NCBI GenBank assembly: GCA_038380435.1 | Contig: JAWZYU010000005.1 | Span: 41,748,001 to 41,812,000 of the forward strand | Reading direction: 5' to 3' | Source: Ryuthela nishihirai | Taxonomy: Eukaryota; Arthropoda; Arachnida; Araneae; Heptathelidae | Length of the DNA: 64,000 nucleotides | Shown: one piece after another, positions 21,598-31,342 of the stretch | How the letters are laid out: every line of letters starts with the position of its first letter | Position numbering within the stretch: position 1 is the first letter of the stretch | The notes under the pieces: model-generated | What the model saw: the letters and a program-made list of their open reading frames with translations, nothing else | Told to the model about the DNA's origin: nothing | Database searches by the model: none | Translations under genes and position numbers: made by a program

Positions 21598-24122
21598 AAG
21601 CAGCCATGGGCTACATATGATCAACCAGACCATGCAGTTTTGTTCTCCAAATACATCTGTCCTGAACTATAACTGCTGCATTTGACCACTGTAGGCCAAT
21701 TCTAGCAAGGCTGTGTTTAACATTATTTGCGTATTGTATCTTAGGTCTCCCTCTTTTCCTGAGGCCGTTAGACAGATTTTTCATAACCCTATTTGCCAAT
21801 CTGCTGCTTGCATATGGGCAACATGAACAAACCAACACAGTCTCTCTCTGTATAATATGCTACTCAGAATTGGTTGCTGACTCCTTTGCCTAACAACATA
21901 ATTACTTACAAAGTCATCAAGTTTCCTGTTATCTTGTTTACAAAGGGTCCATATTTCACCCATACTATCCCTATAAAGAACCAAATTGTTTTTCAGCCTA
22001 ATTTTAGTATTCACGTACATAGCCTATTTTTCCACATTTTAATAGATTCTTGAAAGTGCCAGCAGCAATCCTTATTCATCTGTGCCACACATCACCAGTA
22101 TCTGTTACATAGCTCCCAGGTAATTAAACTGAGACATCTGCTCCAGAGTGTAACAATTCAGGTTAACTGAACCACAGCCTGCCTGACCAATTTTCATTGC
22201 TTTAGTTTTCTCTCTGTTTATTACCAAACATACTCTACTACCATACTCCACCCACTACTACTACCCACTATACTCCAAACTAACTTTACTCTTATCAACA
22301 GCACTAATGAAAGAGTTCATCTCATCAACATTATTTGCTGAAAGGGCCAAATCATCAGCATAATATAAATCGGAAATATTTTAGATCTCCAGACAATTTA
22401 AGGCCAAAATCCTTCCCTTGTAGTGAATTTCCCATAACATAATCAATAACCAAACTAAAGAGACAAAATGCACCCATGTTGAACAACCAGAAGCAATGCT
22501 AAACCAATTGCTATGAGCCTTACTAATTGTCACATACGATTAGTGTTATTATAGAGAGCTTTCATTATGTTAACTAACTTATTTTGTATGCCATACGATC
22601 TCACAATCAACCACAACAAATCATGGCGATCAACAGAGTCAAAAGCCTTTTTGAAATCTAGTAACTATTTCTGAAACTCTAAGCATTTCTCAAGAATCTG
22701 CATGTGAAAAAAATATTTTCTACACATCCCCTACCACTTCTGAATCCACATTGCTCATATGCAATTGCCCATCAACCAGATTCTTAATTCTATTGAGCAC
22801 AATCATGCAAAGAACCTTACCTGTAACAGAAAGTAGGCTTATATCTCTATAGTTATCACAAGAACTGTGATCTTATTTTTTAAAAATAAGGATAATAATA
22901 TCTCTGATAAAATCCTTAGGAACCATGCTTTTATCATAAAAGATACTCAAAATTTTAGTCATCCATGTGGTAACCGAAACATTCCCAACTCTAAGCATTT
23001 TCGTAGTAATTTCATCTACCTCTGAGGATTTATGAAGTTTAATATTTAGAAATAGCCAAAGTAACTTCAGATTGTGTTATAGGGCCAACATTAAAGTCAC
23101 TAATGCATCTATCATCATTACAAACAATGGGAATAGAACTAACTACATCGTTTAGAACATCACTGAAATGCTCAGCCAATCTAACCATGACAGAATCCTC
23201 ACCTTCTATAACCTTACCTTGTTTATCTTTCAATCCCTGTATACCTGTCTGTTTTCTACCACACAAAACATTAACTGTCTGGTACAGCTCTCTGCAGTTG
23301 TGCTGTCTAACTGCTTCCTCGTCTTTGTCAGCCAAGCCATCAAGCCAATGATTCTTATCAGCAGCTAACTGATCCTTTACACGTTTATTAAGCTCTCTGT
23401 AATGCTTTCTATTAGGACCAGTAGGGTATTGATTAAGCACATTCCTGCAGTTTTATCTTTATGAAATAAGCTCAAGTGCCTTATCACTCAAATAATTCTG
23501 CCTCCTCTGCTCCTTTTTCCCTAAAAGAATACTGTTAGTTTCCAAAAAAGCCTGTTTAAAATGGTCCCATTCTTCCTCAACTTCTGTAGTAAGCAAACCA
23601 TGACTGTCATAATGACTAATTAACCTATCATGGTAAGCTTTAGCTATAACTGGGTCTTTCAGAGCTTCAGAATTAAAGGTAAAATTATTAACCCTAGCAC
23701 AACACTTTTTAAGTTTAAGTTGCAAGATACTTTTAACAAGGTAATGATCAGATCCAATTTCAGCTCCCCTATATGACCTGGTATTCCTAACAGAACTAGC
23801 CCATTTGCTCTTAATATGTAATCAATCATATTCTTATGCAGCATATCAGGTGAAGCTTATGTGTCCTTATGTATGTCGTGGTGTTTGTAATAAGTGTTAG
23901 TTATTCTGAAACCATTGAGTTTACTTACCTGTAGGAGACTTGCCATTGCAGCTACCAATTGACATTGAAGTCACTTAGAACAAGGTAATATCTCCTTTCT
24001 TCACAGAATTCAAAATATTCTGAAGTGGTCTGTAAAATCTATCCTCATCCCTCATCAGCATCCTCAGTGGAGGCATAACAGCAGATAACATTTGTCTATA
24101 ATGCTTGTCTGAAATTTTGCTG
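21598..24122 (-). mobile_element. RTE-like LINE, copy E, mosaic
   Basis: Minus-strand copy beginning with the usual 3' end (CAAGCAGCCATGGGCTACAT, 21598) and extending to within the endonuclease. Its sequence is uneven: 21598-22980 differs from copy A at roughly one base in eight, whereas 22981-23935 differs at only about 20 positions in 955, by my count; beyond 23936 it diverges again. It retains ELNKRVKDQLAADKN and the EGEDSVMVRLAEHFSDVLND block. It shares with copy A the same nonsense change after the ELIS phrase near 23450. Nothing is functional. Confidence 0.85.
23039..23844 (-). pseudogene. Linker region frames of RTE copy E
   Basis: Three adjacent broken frames: 23659-23844 (end of the endonuclease, with MIDYILRANG), 23459-23725 (VEEEWDHFKQAFLETN, then ELIS and stop) and 23039-23440 (RKHYRELNKRVKDQLAADKN, LYQTVNVLCGRK, EGEDSVMVRLAEHFSDVLND). 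The same breaks occur at the same places in copy A (3553-3738, 3347-3619, 2933-3334). Shared stops indicate that the two tracts descend from one already-dead sequence or that one was copied from the other. Confidence 0.85.
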
Positions 24123-24815
24123 TAATTTGGCCAACATTAAAGCCAGTAATACATCTATCGTCATTACAAACAATGGGAGAAGAACTAATCCCATTGTTTA
24201 GAATATCTCTGAACTCATCTCACCTTCAATGATCTTACTGTGTTTCCAGTTTCAGCTGTACTATATGACCTACTAGTACACCTAATATGACTGGCCTATT
24301 TGCTGTTAATATATAATCAATTGTATTCTTATGCAACCCATCAAGTAAAACCTATTTGATGACTTGTTTATGTGTTTGAATAAGTGTTAGTTATTCCTAA
24401 ACCATTAACTTAGTTGTAAATGACATTCCTTGTATCGCCATTGCAACTACAATACCAAAATGAGCTCTCACCCCTCCAAAAAATCCAAGTAAGTACCAAC
24501 TTTGGCATTGAAGTTGCATAGAACATAGGTAATACTCCTATCTTTCCAGAATTTAAAATATCTTGAAGTTGTCCAAAAGACCTATCTTCCTCATCCTCAG
24601 TGGGGGCATAACAACAGATAGAATTCAAGTCTTTAATCCTAATTTTATATTTAGCGGTAATAAACCTCTCATTAATGCATTCATATCCTATAAAAGCATC
24701 ACTAGCATATTTGCTAAGAAGCAAACCAATGCCTTGAAGATGTCTTCCATCCTCCATCCCTGAAAAGAGAAATTTAAAATTGCTTTTAAGTATCTGATCT
24801 TTTCCTGTTCATCTG
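24123..24815 (-). mobile_element. RTE-like LINE fragment F, with internal deletion
   Basis: Starts in sequence equivalent to copy A position about 2968 (TTGGCCAACATTAAAGCCAG, 24124), jumps across a deletion near 24240 and continues with the endonuclease: YECINERFITAKYKI near 24680 and ICCYAPTEDEEDR near 24600. It ends at 24815, where a SINE-long copy begins. It repeats element segments already present in copy E, so the two together are not one simple insertion. Confidence 0.75.
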
Positions 24816-25250
24816 GGGGCAGGAAGGGGTTCAGTTGGTAGTGTACCTGGCTTGTAATCTGCAGTTACCAGGTTCAAGTCCCAGCTTGGCCAGCATTGAA
24901 ATTTATCTCCAGAAAACTCCCCGTCCTACTCACAGTCAGTAAGGGATACCAGTGAGTATGGAAAGCTCATTGGTATCCCCTACTGACTGGTGAAAATTCC
25001 GACTGGCTGGTGAAAATTTAATGTTGGATGGGATGTTAAGCCATGGCCCCACGTGCAGGAGAGACATACCCTATTCACATTAAAGAACACACTGGATGGA
25101 CTTGACATGAGGCTACCATCTGTCTCCCAACAGCTGTTCTAGTGAGTCCCCTCCCCCAACCTTCTCTGAGCCTTCAGGGTGCTTGTGACCTGGCCATTTA
25201 GCCCATTGTGCAAAAAAGTGCCACTCATAGGTTAAAGAACCCAACCCACC
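24816..25250 (+). mobile_element. SINE-long copy 2, with an internal hairpin insertion
   Basis: Head with box A-like GGTTCAGTTGGTAGTGTACC (24830) and box B GGTTCAAGTCC. In the body, CAGTAAGGGATACCAGTGAG (24935) is followed by its own near reverse complement CTCATTGGTATCCCCTACTG (24967), so the sequence folds on itself; this segment is absent from other copies. It continues through GAGAGACATACCCTATTCAC to AAAGAACCCAACCC at 25250. Divergence is high and no target duplication is visible. Confidence 0.8.
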
Positions 25251-25562
25251 TGGGCCAGTGTTGAGATTAATCTCTGCAAAACTCTCTTCCCTGCCCTCAG
25301 TCAGTATGGGACACTGAAGAGCTTCAAAAGGCCACTATCTGTTGGATGGGACATAAAACTGGCCCCATGTGTGAGAGAGCCATACCCTGTGAACATTAAA
25401 GAACATGCTGGATTGCCTTGATGGGAGACTTCCATTTGTCTCCTAACAGCTTTCCAGTAGGTATTCTCCCAACTTTCTCTGAGCCATCAAAGTCCTTGTG
25501 ACCTGGCCATTTAGCCCATTATTTGCAAAAAAGTATACTACTGAGAGGTAAAACAACTCAAT
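25251..25562 (+). mobile_element. SINE-long copy 3, headless, in tandem with copy 2
   Basis: Begins directly after copy 2 at the post-tRNA region (CTGGGCCAGTGTTGAG, 25250) and runs to GAGGTAAAACAACTCAATGG. The tRNA-like head is missing. The body blocks GGATGGGACATAAAACTGGC (25335) and GAGAGCCATACCCTGTGAAC (25375) are present. The dimer could come from unequal exchange or from insertion at the 3' end of the first copy. Confidence 0.8.
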
Positions 25563-27067
25563 GGGTGCCAGATTCTCCACAGTCATGGAGTTATTTGAGG
25601 TTCTAAGTAACATTTGTTATAAAGTAGGAACTTTAATTGTTAACACAGCATATAAAGTAGGAGCACATTGTTAACACACAGCTGAACAACAGAAGGGTCA
25701 GGAGGAATCTGTGCATAGCATTCGGGACCTATTGGTCAAGTATCTGAGTAACCACGGCACAAAAATCTGTTAAAACAGAGATAAAACTCAACATTAATCT
25801 GTTGCAACAATGATTGCATGCTGGAGAACAGCTGGTATCATCTTGCTGTAGAAGAAATATTCTTGACTAGCATGTGTGCCCTCCCATTTATTCCCCCATT
25901 GATCTGTTCACTCACAATGTTAAATATTTATATTAGTTATTACTTGAATTCAATTCAGAAATGAAAATTTGGTGTTCCACTTGGACTACTGCTATTGAAA
26001 TTTAATGGTACCCACTTAAAGATAAGGTCGCTGAAAGAATTTTTGATCTTTCAATTTGTTTATTCATCATTTCCAGAGATTGAATTAGCATAACTGAGCA
26101 TATTTCTTAATGCATCCTTGTAATAATGGTCAGGTGATAGAAGTTTTCAATCAATATTATGGTAATCAGTCTGTGTCATTAATTGTGACAAATGCTCCTT
26201 GAACTCCATGGTATGTAAAAATCCATATATTACTTAAAAATTTAAGCAGACATTGCTATAGTTGCCTGACAGGAAGATGTTAATATAACGGCAATATAAT
26301 ATCCTAATAGAGGAAACTGCTATGGAGATAAGGCTTCAAGGAGAGAAATAACATAAACAATATCTTATCCAGGATTTGAACCTTGTTATCTTCACTCTGC
26401 AGATAACTTTGCTTACTGTTTGGCCACTAGAACAGCAAAATGCAACCACATGTCACAAGGGTTAATATAGACACACACACATTAAAAAATTGTATATTAA
26501 ATTTTTATTTTAAATTTAAGAATTAAAAACTTAGTTTTTTTTTCCATAAAAGTCACTAAAGTCTTTTAATAAGTTCTTCAGCTTTCATAAAGTTTATAAA
26601 ATCCAGAGCAAGGCTAAAGGAAAATGAAGAAGGATGATGTGTTGGTAGATGGGAGGAGGGATTTGCTGTAGGTATTCAACTTACAGCAGTGATGAAAGTG
26701 ATCTGTATTTATGTTGTTAAATGGGCTTGATAGCAAATTCAAAAATCTGGTGTCTAGGTATTTTAAGTGTCAAAATTTCAGCCATATTTTTGTGCCATAT
26801 AATATGGATTTAATGGTTTCATTGCCTACATTTAATTAGGGTGTGCCAATTAAGTAGCTGTATTCTAAATGATATTCCTTTCATCTTGAAAAACATTGAC
26901 GTCCTTTGTGTAAATTTGAAACCAAAAAAAAAAAGTTTTTTTGTGTATTTGGCTTATAAATACAACCAATTTTACATATTCTTTTTATTAAACTACTTTT
27001 ATAGCATAACTATGATTTCGACCCTAAACAAAAATGATGAGGCATTTTAAATGATATAAGTCATATA
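25563..27067. other. AT-rich interval with one possible tRNA-derived relic
   Basis: No protein-coding gene is supported. On the minus strand near 26345-26455 a tRNA-like segment can be read (box A-like TGGCCAAACAGTAAGCA, box B-like GGTTCAAATCC), perhaps a third SINE type or a very old SINE-short; confidence in that part is low. The remainder is AT-rich. Confidence 0.4.
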
Positions 27068-27116
27068 TACATTGGTTTCCATAAATTAAGGAAAACTCAG
27101 AAAAATTATGATAAAC

Positions 27117-27352
27117 ATAAAACTTTAGCCATCCCGTGGCCGAGTGGTTAGCACGCTTGGCTACTGATCTAAGGGACCTGGGTTCGAGCCCCGGGTAAGG
27201 CATGGATGTTCGTGTTGTTTTCTGCCGAGGTCCTGCCATCCTCTCAGATCTTCTACTGTGGCATATAAACTGACAGGCTCCTGTCAGACCTCTGTGGCAA
27301 GCAGCTGCTTGAGGGGGTATTTATTTTATTTATTTTTATTTATAAAACTTTA
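27117..27352 (+). mobile_element. SINE-short copy 2 with perfect target duplication
   Basis: The SINE occupies 27128-27341, flanked by an exact 11-bp duplication, ATAAAACTTTA (27117-27127 and 27342-27352). The head reads like a Leu/Ser-type tRNA: box A TGGCCGAGTGGTTAGCACGC (27136) and box B GGGTTCGAGCCCC (27180). The body ends with GGCAAGCAGCTGCTTGAGGG (27297), followed by a TATTTATTTTATTTATT tail. It inserted just inside the left terminus of the Tc1-like element, so it is younger than that element. Confidence 0.93.
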
Positions 27353-27439
27353 TGAATGATTTTGATGAAAACATGAATTACAATGCTAGTTTCAGAATGG
27401 CATAAAATATTATTTTATACTAGAAATATTTTCCATCAA

Positions 27440-28548
27440 AAAAAAAACACAGGAACTTGTCCAAAAATGAGGTGTCAGAATGTAATGGGCAAAGTTCTTT
27501 AATAAGGAGTGTGGTCACCTTTACGGCAATGCAGGCATGACAGTGATGTTCAATGCTGTTTATGATGTTGTGAATCGGCTCAATAGGGAGTAACGACCAT
27601 TGTTCCTTTAAAGCAGTAATAAGCTCCCCCTTTGTTTCAGGTGGTAGGTTGAGGTCAGCAACACGTCTCCCTAGAGCATCCATCGCATGCTCAATTGGAT
27701 TTAGGTCGGGAGATCGAGCTGGCCACTCCATGCACATAATGGTCTCCTCTTGAAGGTATTGTTCCACTAGTTGAGGTCTGTGTGGACAAACATTAACATC
27801 TTGTAAAATGAATGTTTCCCCTTTTGCACTAGCATAAGGACGTACATAAGGGTTCAGGATGTCATCTTTTCTCCTCTGAGCATTGAGGTTCCCACTCGTC
27901 AACACAGAGGTCTGTGCATACACCTAAGGAAATGCCATCCCAAACACATATGCTCCCTCTGTTATAACTGTCTCTTTGATGGATGTTACTGGGATGATAG
28001 AGGGTACCTCGTTCTCTCCATATCAAACAATGTACAGAATCACTCTGCAAACAATATCTAAACTCGTATGTGAAGAGTACGGACTTCCATTGTTCTTCTG
28101 TTCAGTTAACGTGTGCATGCCCAATTCAACCACTCTCTCCTGTGACGTCACATGAGGGGTATACAAATTACTGGCCTTCTAGCGTGCAGACCTCCCTCAT
28201 GAAGCCTTCTATGCACAGCAGAAGCTGATACAACCCTCCCAGTGGCTGTTGCAAGAGAGGATTGTAGCTGAGAGGGAGTAGATGCCCTGCTCCTTCATGC
28301 TATTAATCGCAGATATTGGTCTTGTATTACAGTTGTAACTCTATCCCTTCCTCCACTAAACCTTCGAGACACGAAATCCTTGCTAAGAAATTGAATCCAG
28401 TCTATGGGCCACAGAAGGACTCGCATTCAGCCATCATGCCATGTCTGACTGACTTTCTGACTGACTTTGGCCTGCTTTGAGCCGGTCAATAGCTCTCCAC
28501 TGCAGTTCATTTGGCAAATGATGTCTCGAAGTCATTCCTACAAAATGG
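27440..28548 (-). pseudogene. Tc1-like transposase pseudogene (DD34E type)
   Basis: Reads from about 28548 on the minus strand. The N-terminal helix-turn-helix region is recognisable (HLPNELQWRAIDRLKAGQSQ). A middle part has GSICVWDGISLG (27935), corresponding to the GGVMVWGGIS motif, and ILQDVNVCPHRPQLV (27790), whose QDN-like Asp is retained. EWPARSPDLNPIEHAMDALG (27690) keeps the final Asp-x34-Glu arrangement. Frameshifts near 27900 and 28070 and stops in the N-terminal part inactivate it. The catalytic core 27420-27923 is one long open frame of 167 codons, which makes this the best-preserved Tc1 transposase here. Confidence 0.88.
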
Positions 28549-28784
28549 TCATTTTGAATTTCTATAGTCACATTTACAATAAATAATAATCCACTCCAAA
28601 ACACCCGTTTTTATGCTGCTATCTGATTACGCAAATTGGTGCAATCTACACTAATTTGCATATGATATGCTCATTCAGCATTACTTTAATGGTTACATGA
28701 ACAAGTTTGGTGAGGATCACATGATTTTTTTGGCGAATTATTGTAATTTTTCTTATTTTCCCTTAATTTATGGAAACCAGTGTA

Positions 28785-30639
28785 TTTAACTATACTGTGA
28801 TATAATGCTTCCCCTCTATAGTTTGTGTCTTTAAGTGATACATAACAATACACCCCACCATAGGTCTGTATCTGGGTACTCTAAAAGTCATTGATAGGAT
28901 ACTTACAATTTACTGTATTTTCTCATACATGTCATTCTATGTAAAATAAATAAGTGACAGTTGCCACGTCATCTCAAATTATAATATTTTGTGTAGGTGT
29001 GCACACCTAAGATTTGGTTCTCCTAGTTTCAAGTCCAATTTTTTTTGCTAAAAATTTTAAAAGTAAAAAAAAATTGCTGAATAACACTGTAGCATTTTTT
29101 AAAAAAACTGAGACGTTTAGCTGGTTTTGCTGCATGTATTCAACTTACAAACATAATATACAAACTTACTAAAATAATAACTTACAAAAATAATATATTT
29201 TTAGTGATATGAATATTTATGGAAATTAGTGAAGTTTTTTTTTTCAACTTATTTGTAAGAATGGTTAAAATTCATTCAAAATAAGAAATATGATACTCTG
29301 TAATATTATTTTTATTCAATTTACTAACAATTACACCAAGCATGTGAAAATTTGTATTTTGGACCACAGTTGCCTTTTTTATTTAGGCACAAAACAAGTA
29401 CAGGACATCAGTCAAATTTTACAGATATTTGAAGATTTTTACAATGATTTTATTTTGAATTTTTTTTTTTTTTGCATCAAATGGAGAAGTTTCAATGCAT
29501 TTTATGTCTGAAAATATGTCTTGTTATATATTTAATTTGCAGGTGAATCTTATCATTAATAATCTACATGCAAAAATAATTTTGGAATAGCTTATGTATG
29601 TCTACAGGCTCTATCAGAGGAGAGTCCCTGGACCATTTGGCATATGCTGCAACTCAGGAGGCCCTGATTATAAGAAAGTTTGCTGTAGGTTGCAAATTTG
29701 GGGTCTTTAAGTATCCTCAAATACGAGAGAGACAGATTCAGAATCCTTGCAGTTCTGAAAGAGCCTGCATGTTTGCACATACTTTGTACGTAGACTATAC
29801 ATCTACTTTAGCCTATAGGTAACATATAGCTTACATACATACAAAATTGTAAGCCATTTTCTGGCATAAAACAATAAATAGCTCCGTACCCTTTTTTTGC
29901 CAGCTGTTTGTGTATATGCTATAGTTTTCTGTTTCTCCCTCTTGTGTTTATTGCATAACTTTGCAACTTATAAAGGCAATGCTAATTAGAGGGGGAAGGT
30001 TTTCAGTACACAGACCAGGTATTTCCTTACCACTGCCTATGAAATTTCTGGAAATGTATTTGATTCCGAAAACCCATCTTGGTGATAGACTAATTGCTTG
30101 CAATATTTTTAATTTAAGTAATATTCACCCAGCATTTTACTTCCTTAGAAAGATAGAGGTCCTTCTCACAAAAACTTTGGGTGTGTACAGTTTAATAAGG
30201 AAAATATAATCTAATTCAAAAATTTTGAGACTAAAAATTGCTTCCTTTTATGTTTAAATTTTTTTTAAAAACTTAATGTATTGTGTCATAAGTTCTAATA
30301 TCTGCTTATTTCATGTTGTGTAGTGTATACTAATTACTGCCTAAAATACACTGTTATGTATCTGTTAATTTTTGGTACATACTGCTATTGTGTGTGAGTG
30401 GAGAATAGGGTTGCCAATTACCATTCATTTAGGAGGATAGTCCTGCATTTGAATGCATTGACCCCCCCCCCCCCATCCTCCTGTGATCAGCATGACCTTC
30501 TTATATGACTGAAACTTAGTGATGAAATGTTTTAAGCTTTTATTGTCAGCAGTTCAAGTAGAAGTTAGTGGTAGTAGGTATAACATAATATTAGCATACA
30601 TACTAATTTTTCCAAAATATCTCCATTAAAGAGAAATAA
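28785..30639. other. AT-rich interval with a GC-richer unknown island
   Basis: No gene is recognised. The stretch 29583-29790 is distinctly less AT-rich, lies behind an acceptor-like TGTCTACAG (29599-29607) and is open in one frame on each strand (29598-29822 on +, 29592-29780 on -). Neither protein resembles anything I know. A run of C (13 or so) is at 30463-30475. At 30412 a TAGGGTTGCCAATTACCAT phrase resembles hAT-type termini but has no convincing partner. Confidence 0.4.
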
Positions 30640-31342
30640 TACCGTATTTCTTCTATTCTAAGACACACTTTTTTTCCCCCATATTAACGTCTCTAAAAAC
30701 GGGGTGCATCTTAGAATCGCAGATTTTTTTCCTCCACGCTTTGCACACAGCACCATACGTATTGTTTTTAAGCAGAAACCCCACCTCCAAGTTTGACCAT
30801 TATCGCATTCTCCAAATGTGGGTATTTTCCCGCGCTTTCCAAATGTGAAGCCACCGTTATTTCACTATAGTGGAGCTCTGTGAGGGAATTATAGTGAGCT
30901 TGGAACTGTCTGTTGACTGACAAACCTTCTACTGACACCTTCCGGAAAAATTAAGAAAGCACCGACATCAAAATTGGCAGAATGGGTATCAACAGCTTGG
31001 AAGTTAATCCCAGAAAGAATAGTGCAGCACTCATTTAAAAATGTTGCATCACCAATGACCTCAATGGCTCAGAAGACGATATATTATGGGATAATGAAGA
31101 TAAAGATGGCTCAGAAGAATCAGACCCTAATATTGATTCAGAAGGAAGTGATTAATAGCATACCTATGATAAATAGGTAATATTGTTGTTAGTACATTGA
31201 ATTATATTAGAATAAAAATATTTGTTAGATATATTTTAGCATTTTTTTCCTTCTTAGAACCAAAACTTTTTCTCTGTTGGTGGCACTGAAATTAAGGTGC
31301 GTCTTACAATCGATGGCGTCTTAGAATTGAAGAAATGCAGTA
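30640..31342 (+). mobile_element. pogo/Tigger-like transposon, internally deleted
   Basis: Inverted termini: left TACCGTATTTCTTCTATTCTAAGACAC (30640), and the reverse complement of the right end TACTGCATTTCTTCAATTCTAAGACGC, with TA at both outer edges. About 700 bp instead of the 2 kb or more of a complete element. Only the tail of the transposase gene is left (see the next entry), with the DNA-binding and DDE domains deleted. Confidence 0.85.
30965..31156 (+). pseudogene. C-terminal remnant of a pogo/Tigger-like transposase
   Basis: LAEWVSTAWKLIPERIVQHSF (30974-31036) matches the WVxxAWxxIPxxxIxxSFKxC motif found at the C-terminus of pogo/Tigger transposases. After a one-base frame change near 31040 the acidic tail continues, with EDDILWDNEDKDGSEESDPN and IDSEGSD before the TAA at 31153. 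This tail is the usual end of these proteins; it contains no catalytic residue. Confidence 0.8.

Larger units (their letters stand above)
27068..28784 (-). mobile_element. Tc1-like transposon with both inverted termini, interrupted by a SINE
   Basis: Left end TACATTGGTTTCCATAAATT (27068) pairs with the right end, whose reverse complement is TACACTGGTTTCCATAAATT (ending 28784). Similarity continues inward for about 45 bp (AAGGAAAACTCAGAAAAATT against AAGGGAAAATAAGAAAAATT). The transposase is on the minus strand. A SINE-short copy sits in the left end at 27128-27341; without it the element is about 1.49 kb, normal for Tc1. Confidence 0.9.

Noticed and set aside
29598..29822. A possible 74-codon gene
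   Set aside because: Open on both strands, no recognisable domain; listed only as an unknown island.
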